Shown here one piece after another: positions 29,757-42,215 of a DNA stretch of 42,215 bases; positions within the stretch are counted from its first letter, which is position 1, and every line of letters starts with the position of its first letter. Below the pieces are notes generated by a model. That model did not search any database and was not told the DNA's origin. It saw only the letters and a program-made list of their open reading frames with translations. The position numbers and the translations under genes were made by a program. Source of the DNA: Terramyces sp. JEL0728 (taxonomy: Eukaryota; Chytridiomycota; Chytridiomycetes; Rhizophydiales; Terramycetaceae); assembly GCA_027603945.1 (NCBI GenBank), contig JADIIU010000110.1, forward strand, positions 1 through 42,215. Direction: 5' to 3'.

Positions 29757-30700
29757 TTAGAGGAGGAAAGGGATCAAGACTTTTCTGCTTTTAGGATAGC
29801 CTGCAAATTCCTTCTTGTATCTAATATGCTTCTTGACTGCCCACAAGTACATTTGAATGGCGCCGACTATAGTAAAGAACCAAGCAGTTAGGGATCCAGT
29901 AATAATTGAAAATATAACCCATCCGGAAATTTCAAAAAAGTAATTAGGACATGATACAAGCGAGAAGCCGTATCCAGTAGGGATTTTTCTGACGGTCGTA
30001 CCAGGAGGTCGTAAATCGCGAAGAATAACATGGGTGGTGTAGTTTGAGAATTGGGCAAACAACCATAAACTGACTAATGGTAGCAGATTGGAGAGCGAGG
30101 AAACACCTCCAAAAGTAGGTGAATAGGTTGGTGAATACAGTGGATATGCGACAAGCAACCCTCCTAAAACCCAATAGTGGAAGCAGTTCTTTGGCAAATT
30201 TCGAATTGGCATGGTGGCATTACTATATAAATACAAACCTACCTGAAGCGATGCACAAAAGCAGTTTCCCATTCCCTCTTCAAAAAGTGGCCGATTGCCA
30301 TTCCCAATCCTACCATTTGTGGGATTGAATGAGATACTAGTGGTGAGCGGTAGAACAGGGTTGGTAAGAAGTAAAAGAGAGAATGGATAAAGATTGGCCC
30401 AGCATATTCAATGTAGAAAACAGTGTCCCTAATATCAGTTCATTCCAACCAGCCCAATTGAGGTCCGAGATCCTTGAAAACGACAGTATCGCCATCCTTT
30501 ATTCCGTAAGATGAAAGTAGATTTGATCCTTGCAAAACGGCATTCTTTTCTCCAAAAGTTAATCTTTGTCGGTGAATAGTGTATTTTGGGAATTCTCTGG
30601 TAATGGCGGCATTTATTTCTCCTACTTTTGCATCTGATGATTTTACCTCAAGGTCTTTTAACAGTACCTTGCCTTTGCGATTGACGACATTAACCTTCAT
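29757..30700 (-). CDS. TSC13: Very-long-chain trans-2-enoyl-CoA reductase, 3 exons
   Basis: Exons 30700-30450, 30428-30243, 30222-29757; 300 aa (yeast Tsc13 310 aa). Introns of 21 and 20 nt; the first has an unusual GTTGGA donor. Performs the last step of the fatty-acid elongation cycle in the ER, supplying very-long-chain fatty acids for sphingolipids. The N-terminal ubiquitin-like part (residues 1-80, MKVNVVNRKGKVLLKDLEV) ends in VFKDLGPQLGW, then the membrane-embedded steroid-5-alpha-reductase-type domain: DTVFYIEYAGPIFIHSLFYF, HRFSNATMPIRNLPKNCFHY rebuilt across the second intron, and PNYFFEISGW. The tail is KSRKVLIPFLL. An ATG at 30766 would add 22 residues; family alignment favours 30700. 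Confidence 0.92.
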
Positions 30701-31045
30701 TTTCAAGATTAGCAAGAGGCACGCAAATTTTTCGCTGGCTTTCAAATCGTTTGAGGGTAATTTCATATTATTAGCAGCAAATAGCGAATATCTGACTCAG
30801 TAAAGCTTTCTTTAAATTGCTTGCCGTCTCAGTAAAATTCAGATTTTGTTTAAATCCTAATATTGCTCCTTGGATATTCGTTTCCGCCAATCCAATATAC
30901 TAACAGTTGCACTCTTTCGATAAATTGAGGGATTATTGCAGAGTGGCTTTTTTGGGCGACGCTGATTGGCTCAAATGATGCGGAATTTTCAGTTTTTTTC
31001 TAAAACAAAAAACAACCTTTGATTTTCTTTTACACTTAAGTAGGA
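30701..31045. other. Divergent promoter, TSC13 and RPS14
   Basis: 345 bp, T-rich just before the RPS14 start. No TATA box, ORF or RNA gene recognised. Confidence 0.45.
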
Positions 31046-31574
31046 ATGGTAAGAATATAGGACAATAAACAATTTGTTAAGAGCAAATTGAATTATATTT
31101 TGAACAGGATTTATTTTACAGGCTCCAAAATCAAAGACACCAAAAGTAGTCGAAAACAACACTGTGTTAGGACCACAAGCCCGTGACGGAGAAGAAGTAT
31201 TTGGAGTTGCACATATTTTCGCTTCATTCAACGATACATTTGTTCACGTTACCGATCTTTCTGGCCGTGAAACTATTGTCCGTGTTACTGGAGGCATGAA
31301 AGTCAAAGCTGATCGTGATGAATCTTCTCCATACGCTGCTATGTTGGCTTCCCAAGATGTTGCCGTCAAATGCAAAGAAGTAGGTATTACCGCTGTTCAC
31401 ATTAAACTCCGTGCTACTGGAGGTACTGGTACTAAGACCCCAGGGCCTGGAGCTCAATCTGCTCTCCGTGCTCTTGCTCGTTCAGGATTAAAAATTGGAC
31501 GTATCGAAGATGTTACTCCAACCCCATCCGACTCTACTCGTAAGAAGGGAGGTCGCCGTGGTCGTCGTTTGTAG
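31046..31574 (+). CDS. RPS14: Ribosomal protein uS11 (RPS14), 2 exons
   Basis: Exons 31046-31048 (the ATG alone) and 31122-31574; 151 aa, same length as human RPS14. The protein begins [20 protein letters not shown] and continues with the nearly invariant [37 protein letters not shown], and [20 protein letters not shown], ending in [13 protein letters not shown]. It lines the 40S platform next to the mRNA exit site. The intron (31049-31121, 73 nt, GTAAGA...TTTTACAG) lies directly after the start codon and is by far the longest of the window. A first-codon intron is a known habit of ribosomal protein genes in intron-poor fungi and microsporidia and may aid expression. Confidence 0.93.
31049..31121 (+). 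other. 73-nt intron of RPS14
   Basis: Donor GTAAGA directly after ATG, polypyrimidine-like TTTATTTTACAG acceptor. An earlier CAG at 31106-31108 would leave about 13 extra nt and break the frame. Unlike the 18-24 nt introns elsewhere, it has room for separated branch point and acceptor. Confidence 0.85.
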
Positions 31575-31847
31575 ATTGTTTTCATACACTCTTCATTATT
31601 CACTAAAAAAGCTATGGAATAATTTTAATTTGGAGTTTTATTACATTATACAGGATTAATAATGGGACTATAGGTAGAATCCCACCTGTTTCTAATCCAG
31701 CTGTTTTGAGAAAACTTGATCCGAGTAGCAACCCCAGAATGTCTCTGGATATTCTGTTGGTAAACGTAGACTGAGCAGACTCTAATACTGCCACGATTCA
31801 ACTCCTCTGTGATACGTGGCCGAAATTTGCTTTTTAACCATTTCGCA

Positions 31848-34800
31848 ATGGGAATCTTGGACACTTCTTCACCATCTCCCGCTGCAAGATATAGACCGGA
31901 AATGAATTGGCTACAGATTATCCACACTGAAATTATATCCGTAACCAGTGTAATGAGAAGAAATCATCGCTGGAATATCGATCATGAAGAACCTGAACAA
32001 TTATTAAAGCCAGCAATCACTCCAGAATTAAATTTGGAGAACGTAAAGGAATTTTTGAATTTAACTTACAAAAGAAAGCACAATTCTTATGGAGCTCCAA
32101 TTCCTCCACCACAAGAAACCCATCTGATGTATGGATTTACAAAATTAAAAGCGTTCTTGAAAACTGCATCTAGTACAATTAATGTAATATTAGATTTGCG
32201 AGATTTGGATCCATCTGAATTGTTGAAGCCATTTTTGAACGTGATGAAGAGTGGAGAAACAACAGGTGTGATTACTGGAGCTGCACTGACAAGTGTTCAA
32301 AATTTTATCAATTTCAGGATTCTAGATCCTCATCATCCTGATATATCTAAAGCAATGGCAGAAATGACCCACGCAGTCACCAGTTGCAAGTTTGAAGCAA
32401 CGGACACAGTTACTGACGAAGTTGTTCTTACAAAGATATTGCGATTACTGCGGACAATGGTGCAGTCAGACTGCGGAAAGAAATGCATAACAGATAAAGG
32501 GATTTGCGAAATGCTTGAAGTTGCGTTTAATTTGAATTTGCAAGGACGCATTAGTGAACTATTAAAGAAAGCAGCAGAAGACACGCTGTTGATTCTATCA
32601 CAGTGCATTTTCGAGAGGTGACTAATGTGCTAATACAGATTGGTTGTCATCACTAGGGAATCTGAACACAGGGAATTAATGAAAGAAAAAAGAATTTCGA
32701 GAGGGAAAAGTGTTTCTGGAGACAACTTGGATGATATTCCATATCCTAATGAATCTCGAAATAATTCTCCTGAAAGAAAGAAACCAGTTAAGCCATTTGG
32801 GATACCGGCTGTTGTAGAATTTTTGAGGGTGCTAGCTTCCCTAATAGATCCAAAGAATATCAGACAAACAGACACTCTGCACAGATCACTTGCCCTTCGT
32901 TTGTTATGCCGCGGATTGGAGGTTGGGGGAACCTCCCTGGCAAAATGGGTTGGGAAGGGATACGTTGCAGAAAATGAGATTCGAAGACTGCCGGCTGAAA
33001 TTACTCATCAGGATTCCAGCGAAGATGTGACAATTACTACAACCAGACCGCCTGCACTTGTCAGTGTCGGCGCAAACAGTGCTGGTTATGACGAAAATAC
33101 TGTCGTCGATGTTGCTTCGCCAAAGTTATCTGCTGTTGAAACTTCTCCGTTATTACCAAAAGAAAATGAAGTAGCGGAAACACCAAAAGAGGAAAAGGAA
33201 CCTCCTGCTACACACACGAAAAGCTTGGCGAAATTAGCTGTTTCCATCAAGCAGCTGGTAGTCGACGATTTGTGTAAATATTTATTCCAGGTAATATTAG
33301 TCTAATTTCAGTTGCTGTTGAACCAAAATCTTACAACAAACTCCCCACCATCTTGGGTAAACTTGAACGTTATTTCTCTAATTATGAGGACTATTTCAAC
33401 ATTATTCGCAAACATTCAAGACCATTTAATCCTTCAAAGAGAGTGGTTTATTCATTACGTCATGCAATCTTACAGATCAGGCATTTCAGTTTGGAATATT
33501 GAAGATTGGGAAAAGTTCTCCAGTAAGTTCCAGGATGGCGAAAAAAATGAAAAAGAATCAAACGAAAGAAACGGCCCTGTTCTGGTAAAAGAAGTGAGAG
33601 AATTGTACATGGAAACCTTGCTCCAAATTTGCCGCTCAGACACTGGATTCAATGAATTTTACATCTACCATGACACTAATATCGACTCGAAATCCCACTT
33701 ATTCGAAGAAGTCATGTACTTTTTTTCAAAGGTAGTTTTTGCTGATAAAAGTACTCTTTTCCAGATGTATTACCGGGCGGCCAAGTTACACTGCAATTGC
33801 ATCAAACCCTTTCTTTTGAAGGGCTTTCGATATTTCTGAAAACAATCTGCGACCGTATCGCCCATGAAAGGTTGGAGGTTCAATCTTTGGATGCTGATTC
33901 AAATGAAGAATCTTACAGCGCAGAAACTTTGGTATTCCGCAAACAACGAAAAGAATTATTCCTGAAAGGGGCGGAAATCTTTAATCAATCTGTCAAGAAA
34001 GGGATTGCATATTTCCAAGAAAAACAATTTTTGCCTGAACCTTTAACTTCAAGCGCAATTGCCAAATTCTTTTTCACATCGCACAACTTGAACAAAGCGC
34101 TAATTGGAGAATATATTGCAAAGCCAGCCAATTTGCAAACTCTCCAGGAATTTGCAAATCTCTACAACTTTGAAGGACGCAGAATTGATGAAGCATTGAG
34201 GTATTATCTCGAGAAGTTCAGGATCCCAGGAGAAGCTCAACAAATTGAACGCATTTTAGACGCTTTTTCAAGACGTTACTATGAGTCGATAGCTGGTAAT
34301 TGTATTTGATACAGATGACCTAAATAGGGAAATAGACACGGAGAATGATGCGTGCGTACTTGCGTTTTCAATAATTATGCTGAACACCGATCAGCACAAT
34401 CCGCAGATTAAGGTTGGTCTGATTAATATTAGCGACGCATGACTTTTGCTGATTTCCAAAGAAATAACCGTGGAATGAACAACAAAAAGGATTTTTCAAA
34501 GGAATATCTAAAATCCATTTATGATGCTATTCACCACAATGAAATAGTTTTGGCAGAAGAACATGGAGGGGAGCTTAGTTTTAATTACGAATGGAGGGAA
34601 ATCCAAAACAATTTAGATTCGGTTCCAAGGCTGAAAAACAAAGAAACTAGCGCATATGATAAGGATATGTTTTTAACCATTTGGAAATATACATTGGCAT
34701 CGATATTTTACAACCTTGATAATGCGGAGGATAGCGATATCCTTGAAAAGGCTGTGGTAGCTGTTCAAAGGTGTGCACATATAGCGGTTAGCTACGAGCT

Positions 34801-36851
34801 TTATGATATTTTTGATTTTATGGCTGTCTCGCTCTTTAAAATGAGTGGATTGGCAAATGAATCGGAACAGCTGCCTCTAGAAGAAGACGTTGCGAAGATG
34901 GCTGTCGGTGAAGAGCAAACATCGTACAAGAGGCGAAATACGAGCCCTGATCGTTGGTCTGTGCAGTTTGGGCAAAACAACAGATCTCAAGTCGCAGCTG
35001 TGTTGGCGTTCAATTTGGTGAACATGCACGCCGATGCAATTAAAACTGGCTGGTCTACTGTTGTCCAAACGCTTGCGAACCTGTTTCTACATCAGCTACT
35101 TTCACCAAATTTGTTGGTCTGTGAACATTTCTGCAGATCAAAAATGTCAATTCCAAGATTATCTCTAGCAAGACCAAACGCTACTTCACAAAACAGCTCA
35201 AAAAGAGAAAGCGCAGGGCTGTTTTCCTCTTTTGCGCAATTTCTAACGCTTGGTGGAGAAGAAGACTATGCCCATGAACGGGATTTTGAATATGAAAAAC
35301 TAGCGCTTCAGTGCATAGCTTGCTGTGGGATTGAAGATTCGCTCGCCGAGTCTCGGTATTCTTTGGTTAAGATAGGTTTTTGGAAAATTCCAATTTAGTC
35401 TTGCTCGTAAAGGCATTGATTGAAGGTTCATTCGAAAAAAGTACTGCAGAAAATACAAATAACAACGGACAATATGATGGTGTACCCCAGGTAGATACTT
35501 TCCATTCATTCTCCCAGTCGTCAATCTTTTTTTTGGAATTGCTGTTTATCATTGTGTTGAGAAATAGGGATCGATTGCAAATTATCTGGCCATACATCGC
35601 ATCCCATCTCCAAGTAATTATCAGAAATGGAACCCCAAGCAACCTAATTGAAAGAGCGGTTACCAATGTACTTCGACTGTTATTGCGCTTAACTCATGTC
35701 GACGATTTGCAATCAGATGTGTTTAAACCACTTGAATTATTATTAGCGATTTCCAGCGAAACTGTCCATTCATTTGCAGAACAATTGACTGCTGGGTTTT
35801 TGGCGGTATCAAAGACAGATATGACCATTCTGTCAAAGCATCCTTCTCGATGGGCAACCTTAATCCGCGTGCTTTCAATCTCTGCCACTCATCCTATAGC
35901 ATCCAACTACAGCTTTGAACTAACAAGCTTGATTATTTCTGGACATCCTGACTCTCCAGTAACAGCCGAACATTTTGGTGAATGTGTAGACTTGCTTCTA
36001 TCGTTTTCGTCTGGCGTATTTGGCTCTTTCAACCACGGGAAAAAGATTGTGAAACCGAGCTCTCTTCCTACAACTCCAGAATCAAGCAGTGCCAATTCTC
36101 CTTCCATTGGAAAAGAAGGTCCGAAAGATCAGCCGCGCGCTACAGTTGGTGTAGCTCTTGAAAGGGCTTTGAAAGCTGTGGAAAAGCTCTACACCCTCCA
36201 CAACATTATACCAAAATTGATTCAGTCGTCTGGAACGTTGCCAGAAAGAGCATGGTTTGAATTTTGGCTGCCAGTATTAACTGGACTATCTCAACAATGC
36301 AGCCATCCGTCAGCTGAAATTCGAAATGAAGCGCTTGTATATTTACAAAGAATTATGCTCTCTGAAGATCTCTCGAAAGCTGTGGATGAAAAATCCCAAA
36401 ACACTTTGGACTTGTTTGACATTGTCCTATTCCCGCTGTTCGACGAGTTAACTGTTTCATCAGACCTAGCTGGGCTTGCAGACACCAGATTCAGAGTTAC
36501 TTCGCTTATATCCAAAGTCCTGCTTTGCTATTCATCAAAATTATCACAATCTAAGGAGTTTGCCCGCTTGTGGTGCAAAATCTTGGATTACATTTGCAAT
36601 TTTATTCAGCCTGAAAGACCAAACCAACCAGTAAGATTTTTCTAACATAGTATATTGGAGTTCACGAACCGTTAAAGAACATGATTCTTGTACTAATCAC
36701 AGACAAGATCCTAATAGAGACCACAGAATCGGGCAAGCCAAACCTGTGGGAAATGACTTGGCAAAGAATTGACAAAGTCGCTCCTCAGATGAAGACGGAT
36801 ATTCAAGAACATGTTTCTAAACCAAAAACCGCTAGTACTAGCGATCAATAA
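31848..36851 (+). CDS. GBF1/Gea-type ARF guanine-nucleotide exchange factor, 8 exons
   Basis: Exons 31848-32617, 32639-33290, 33312-33731, 33752-34295, 34315-34412, 34433-35355, 35376-36630, 36651-36851; 1620 aa. Introns 21, 21, 20, 19, 20, 20, 20 nt. Large Sec7 GEF that activates Arf1 at the Golgi for COPI coat assembly. The N-terminal DCB region includes TSVMRRNHRWN and ITGAALTSVQNF; HUS-type blocks follow. The Sec7 domain spans about 690-865, with the glutamic finger in FRIPGEAQQI (near residue 773), ACVLAFSIIMLNTDQHNP and MTFADFQRNNRGMN. HDS1-3 helical repeats fill the rest, ending KNMILVLITDKIL...LWEMTWQRID. An alternative start at 31902 would fit family N-termini better. The third intron ends in AAG. 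The stop is inside AATAAA. Confidence 0.93.
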
Positions 36852-36886
36852 ATTGTAAAATCTAACATGAATTAATTAGGATATTA

Positions 36887-37291
36887 TTAAAAGTAATACT
36901 CTGGCTTTTTGATTGTCACGCCATGCTCTGCCATTGCCGCTGATAAATCATCCATAGTCAACACAGTCTTTTTGTCCTATGATTACAGCATGGTTACCAC
37001 TTTTGTTTTTCTATCCTTTGCTTGCATAGCTTGTTGTCTTACTCTAGCAAACTGGATGGCATCCGTGGCAATGTCCGAGATAAACTTTTGAGTTGCTAGC
37101 GCTAGAATCCTCTTTATACGAACATCATCTGTTTGGAATCCACCTCTTGCCAAGTTGTAATCGGTAACTGCGTCTGGTATAATCGGTGCAAATTCATCCA
37201 GCATCAAGAGGGTGGAGGAGAGTGCTTCTTCTTTCGACTGCATTTCCATTTCTGCCTTTGTTCTCTTTTTTGGTGTATTTTTCTGATCCAT
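36887..37291 (-). CDS. TAF10: TFIID/SAGA subunit TAF10, 2 exons
   Basis: Exons 37291-36998 and 36976-36887; 127 aa. 21-nt intron with in-frame TAA. TAF10 is a histone-fold protein shared by TFIID and SAGA. The fold is recognised from LLMLDEFAPIIPDAVTDYNL, ARGGFQTDDVRIKRILALAT and QKFISDIATDAIQFARVRQQ; the second exon supplies VDKKTVLTMDDLSAAMAEHG and ends IKKPEYYF, matching the family C-terminus. The N-terminus is a short Lys-rich extension (MDQKNTPKKRTK) that may act in nuclear import; human TAF10 has a much longer, disordered one. Convergent with the ARF-GEF gene, 35 bp between stops; 250 bp separate its start from the divergent RPC2 start. Confidence 0.94.
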
Positions 37292-37541
37292 TGGTTTTTT
37301 GGGAAAGTTGAAGCTGTGCTATTCAGACCAAAACAATACCTAATGGCGGGTAATTGTTTACATTATTCGATTTGCATTGCCATTATTCGTTCATTTCCAC
37401 CGCTGTTTCAATCAAGATTTAAGATTGTCTTACAACTTTCGACCATTAAAAATTCAAGTCAAGGACAATCTCCAACTGAGATTTTTCAAGATTATGTTGA
37501 TAGGTAACATTTTGTATTTCATATTTTTTTTTGTCAATCTC

Positions 37542-40500
37542 ATGGCAGATTTGTTGCAGAAAGGAAAAGGAAGTTCGATATTTTCGTTGGAATCTCATGG
37601 ACGAGATGATTTGCGTTACAATGGAAAGAAACTAACGGATCCGATTGATACCGCTGAAGACAAATGGAGATTAGTACCGGCGTTTCTGCAGACTAAGGGG
37701 CTAGTAAAGCAGCATTTGGACTCGTTCAACTATTTTATTGAAACAGATATTAAAAAAATAATTGAAGCCAACAAAGAAGTGCGATCGGATTTTGACCCAG
37801 AATTCAAATTAGAGTAAAAGAACACTAACCAGATTTATGGATATTAGAGTAAAAGTACCTATGGGTGAGGATTTGCGAGCACGGACATCTTATCAACTCA
37901 CTCCGCACGCATGCAGACTCCGAGATATGACCTATGCCGGATCCATCGAAGTGGATATTAAATACAACAAAGGAAAACAAGGCTTCATTAAAAGAAATAT
38001 TGAGATTGGCAAGATGGTAAAGTTAATTTAATTCCAGCCGATTATGTTGAAATCATCAAAGTGCGTTCTGTATGATAAATCACCAGACGATATCGCAGCG
38101 TTAGGAGAATGCCCCCTAGATCCTGGCGGATACTTTATTATTAGGGGAACCGAAAAAGTCATTTTGATTCAGGAGCAATTGTCGAAAAATAGAATTATTG
38201 TTGAACCAGATAGAACGGGATTCATCAGCGCCAATGTTACCAGTTCTACGCACGAAAAAAAGAGTAAGACTGGTGTGGTTTATGGGAAAGCTGGAAAGAT
38301 ATTTTTGAAGCACAACAGTCTGAATGCTGAAATTCCAATTTGCATAGTGCTGAAAGCCCTTGGTGTAGAATCTGATAGGGAGATTGCTGAACTAGTATGC
38401 GGAAGCAACATGGAATATCTGGAATTGTTCTCTCCTGCGATGGAAGAATGCTCTTCAATGAAGATATTCACGCAAAAGCAAGCACTGGATTTTATTGGAG
38501 CCAAGGTTCGTGTAACACAAAGAGGAAGCAGAGTTGGTATCAAGCCAAACTGGGGCGACGAAGCTAGAGCATTACTAGCGGATACTGTCCTTGCGCATGT
38601 TCCTGTCGAACTGGACACACAAGGAGTTGAGAATTTCAGACCAAAAGCGATTTATGTTGCATTGATGGTTCGAAGGACAATTCAGGCAGTTAGAGACGGC
38701 GGTATTACTGATGATAGGGATTTTGTTGGTAACAAGAGACTCGAGCTGTAAGACACGAATTAACGCTAGTGCCGGACAGTTGTTGTCGCTACTGTTTGAA
38801 GATTTATTCAAGAATTGGACTCTGCAAATCAAAAGAGCAATTGATCAACAATTGAAAAAGCCAAATAGAACTTCTCAGTACGATGCCAGTACTGCTGTTT
38901 CTGCTACTTCAAAGTTTATTACTGATGGTTTATTCCGCGCAATTTCATCTGGCAATTGGAATGTAAAGCGTTTCAAAATGGAAAGAGCCGGCGTTACGCA
39001 GGTATTATCAAGATTGTCGTATGTTTCGGCGCTTGGGATGTTGACGAGAATCAGCAGTCAGTTTGAAAAAACCAGAAAAGTCTCAGGTCCTCGTGCATTG
39101 CAAACATCTCAATGGGGTATGCTATGTCCTTCAGATACTCCTGAAGGTGAGGCCTGTGGGTTGATCAAGAACCTGGCGCTAATGACGCATATTACAACAG
39201 ATTCAGACGATACTTTGCTTCGAAGGTTAGTTTTTATTCTTGGGGTAGAAGATATTAATTTGATTGCTGGATCGGATTTATATTCGGATGAGAATACTTT
39301 CCTGGTCTTCTTGAATGGTGTGATACTTGGAGTTCACCGACAAGCAGAAAAATTTGTCAAGGACATTAGACGGCTGCGTCGAATGGGAAAAGTGGATCCA
39401 TTTGTATCAGTATACAGAACCGCATCCCAAAAAACTATAAATATTAGCAGTGACGGAGGAAGAGTTTGCAGGCCGTTAATTATTGTGGAAAAGGGTGTGC
39501 CTTCGATTGATGAAAACGACATTAAGCAGCTGATCCACGGAATTAAAAAGTTTGATGACTTTGTTATCACTGGGAAAATCGAATACATGGACACCAATGA
39601 AGAGACTGATTCGGATATCGCAATTTACGAGAAAGATGTGGTATATAACCCACCAAATACGCCTGGCATTGATTTCAATGATGTGCCAAATACAACACAT
39701 TTGGAAATTGCTCCTTTCACACTGTTAGGTGCCGTAGCAGGCTTAATTCCTTATCCTCATCACAATCAATCTCCTAGAAATACATATCAATGTGCGATGG
39801 GCAAGCAAGCAATTGGGGCTATAGCCTACAATCAATTAAACAGGATTGATACTTTATTGTACTTGATGGTTTATCCACATCATCCAATGGTGCGTACCAG
39901 AACGATTGAATTAATTGGGTATGACAAACTTCCTGCCGGGCAGAATGCTACAGTTGCCGTTATGTCTTACTCGGGATATGATATTGAAGATGCTTTAGTC
40001 TTGAACAAAGCCAGTGTTGATCGAGGCTTCGGAAGATGTATTGTCATGCGTAAATTCTCGACCATGATCAAATCCTATGCTAATCAGACTTATGATAGAT
40101 TGGCAGATGCACAAAAAGGGGATGACGGCATACCAATTGCAAGACATGCTGCTCTCGAAGACGATGGGATTGCAGGTGTTGGAATTAGGATTGCTTCAGG
40201 AAATGTTTTGGTGAACAAGCAAAGCCCAATGGAAACTTCCCAACGACCCCCTGGCTCTGCTGCTGCTTCATCAGACCCTACCTCTATTCCATTTAGGAAT
40301 ACTCCAGTGACTTATAAATATCCTGGGGAAGCTGTTGTGGACCAGGTAATTTTTATTAATCTAGGTTGTAATGACAACGAATGAAGAAGATCAAACAATG
40401 ATTAAATGTTTGATTCGCCAGACTAGAAGACCAGAGCTTGGCGATAAATTTTCGTCTCGGCATGGGCAAAAAGGTGTTTGTGGTATTATCGTTAATCAAG

Positions 40501-41182
40501 AAGATATGCCGTTTGCTGAAAATGGAGTTACCCCGGATATTATCATGAACCCGCACGGTTTCCCATCTCGTATGACAGTTGGTAAAATGATTGAGCTGCT
40601 AGCTGGGAAAGCTGGTGTTCTTGATGGCAATGTGCAATATGGAACCGCGTTTGGCGGAAGTAAAGTTGAAGATATGTCGAAAATTTTGATTGAAAATGGA
40701 TATTCATATTGTGGAAAGGATGTACTGACTTCTGGTATTACCGGTGAAATGTTGCAGGCGTATATCTTTTTTGGACCAATGTAAATTATTTATAATGTAG
40801 TTACTATCAGAAACTTAAGCATATGGTTATGGATAAAATGCATGCTAGGTCTAGAGGGCCGAGGGCGACACTTACAAGACAGCCCACAGAAGGTAGATCT
40901 AGAGATGGTGGGTTACGTGTGGGAGAAATGGAAAGAGATTGTCTTATTGGCCATGGAACCTCGTCTTTATTGATTGAAAGATTACTGTTTTCTAGTGATG
41001 CGTACGATGTGGAATGCTGCTCTAAATGCGGCTTGATTGGAGCGTATCATGGTTTCTGTACTTTTTGTGAATCAAGAGAAAGCGTAGTTTCAGTGAAGAT
41101 GCCTTATGCGTGCAAACTATTATTCCAGGAACTAATGAGTATGAACATTGTCCCGAGAGTCGAGGTATCTACTTTGGAATGA
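37542..41182 (+). CDS. RPC2: RNA polymerase III second-largest subunit RPC2, 6 exons
   Basis: Exons 37542-37813, 37833-38016, 38038-38747, 38770-40345, 40365-40780, 40801-41182; 1179 aa (human POLR3B 1133). Introns 19, 21, 22, 19, 20 nt. Forms half of the active-site cleft of RNA polymerase III, which makes tRNA, 5S and U6. Pol III rather than Pol II identity is shown by [55 protein letters not shown] and [20 protein letters not shown]. Active-site block: [15 protein letters not shown] near residue 939; C-terminal zinc site [18 protein letters not shown] near 1124. All five junctions rebuild conserved text (e.g. [14 protein letters not shown]). The start is the ATG before ADLLQKGKG; the frame is open further upstream and a small upstream exon is possible. 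Confidence 0.95.
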
Positions 41183-41241
41183 AAACTATATTTAAATAAA
41201 CAAAAATCCGAATTAATTATTTAGCAATAGATCAATGTACT

Positions 41242-41937
<696 letters not shown>

Positions 41938-41963
41938 TTAACTTTTTCGTGGAGGCGTTTTGA

Positions 41964-41970
41964 CTTTATA
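41964..41970 (-). promoter_or_regulatory. TATA box of polyubiquitin
   Basis: TATAAAG on the minus strand, first T 39 bp before the ATG at 41931. Further upstream, CCCCT at 42006-42010 matches the yeast stress-response element core and TCGAGGGCT occurs twice (41972 and 42051); both are weak evidence. Confidence 0.55.
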
Positions 41971-42215
41971 CTCGAGGGCTAGGGCTACACCTTATGACTC
42001 AATACCCCCTTGATCAAAGGTATTTTTCCGAGGTTGTTTATTTACTGTAGTCGAGGGCTTTGGATTGTTAGCATCTTGCCGTGTTCGGCACTGTCTTTGT
42101 TCAATATATGCCATTATCTTATTGTCAAATGACTTGCAATGCTGAGCACCATGAAAACACAATGAAAATGCACCGCAGTCAATGAATCATTCAACGTAAT
42201 CGCTTTGATTGTTCA

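Noticed and set aside
37377..37541. N-terminal extension of RPC2 from 37377
   Set aside because: No ATG supports it in family terms (frame opens on a non-AUG/low-complexity stretch rich in Phe), and RPC2 homologs do not have such a hydrophobic leader.

Overview
The window looks like nuclear DNA of a small, gene-dense fungus (or a close fungus-like relative). It carries 29 protein genes in 42.2 kb, about one per 1.45 kb, on both strands. Evidence for a fungal eukaryote: spliceosomal introns, a polyubiquitin gene with Ser (not Pro) at position 19, a Tsc13-type enoyl reductase, a 14-helix DHA2-type drug transporter, Nhx1-type and Gea/GBF1-type trafficking genes, Ysc84-like SYLF protein, and tandem secreted DUF3455 proteins. 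I cannot place it to phylum. No tRNA, rRNA, CRISPR array or transposon was recognised.

The outstanding property is intron size. I reconstructed 40 introns by finding GT...AG segments whose removal restores a family-consistent protein. 38 are 18-24 nt long (mode 20, then 19), one is 32 nt, and one, directly after the start codon of ribosomal protein gene RPS14, is 73 nt. In all 15 spliced genes the joined exons sum to a multiple of three. Most introns read GTA(A/G)...(T/C)TAAT-n-TAG, so branch point and acceptor are practically fused. Gene ends are equally compressed: in nine genes the TAA stop lies inside an AATAAA hexamer, and convergent genes may be only 3 bp apart.

Layout. 1-3.5 kb: MFAP1 (spliceosome) converging on MSH5 (meiosis, 6 introns). 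3.6-9.2 kb: a leftward run of accessory genes, namely a Cys-rich secreted protein, a RING-VWA protein and three DUF3455 proteins. 9.3-11.6 kb: a shugoshin-like coiled-coil gene, a small basic orphan, and a SYLF protein with a Q/N/Y-rich tail. 12.2-14.3 kb: tandem alpha/beta hydrolases. 14.4-18.1 kb: DHA2 transporter and a GH26-like, probably GPI-anchored glycosidase. 18.3-25.4 kb: an orphan, then a rightward chain 7TM receptor, Rix7/NVL AAA ATPase, Aven-like, Nhx1-like exchanger with 30-84 bp between genes. 25.5-31.6 kb: orphan, perilipin-like, nitronate monooxygenase, DUF4203 membrane protein, Tsc13, RPS14. 31.8-41.9 kb: GBF1/Gea ARF-GEF (7 introns), TAF10, RNA polymerase III subunit RPC2 (5 introns), polyubiquitin.

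Two gene classes stand out. Conserved core genes are mostly intron-rich and lack an obvious TATA box. Accessory genes (secreted, membrane, hydrolase) are mostly intronless, and several have a TATA box 31-43 bp before the ATG, implying very short leaders. Intron calls rest on reading-frame and family arguments made by eye; RNA data would settle them.
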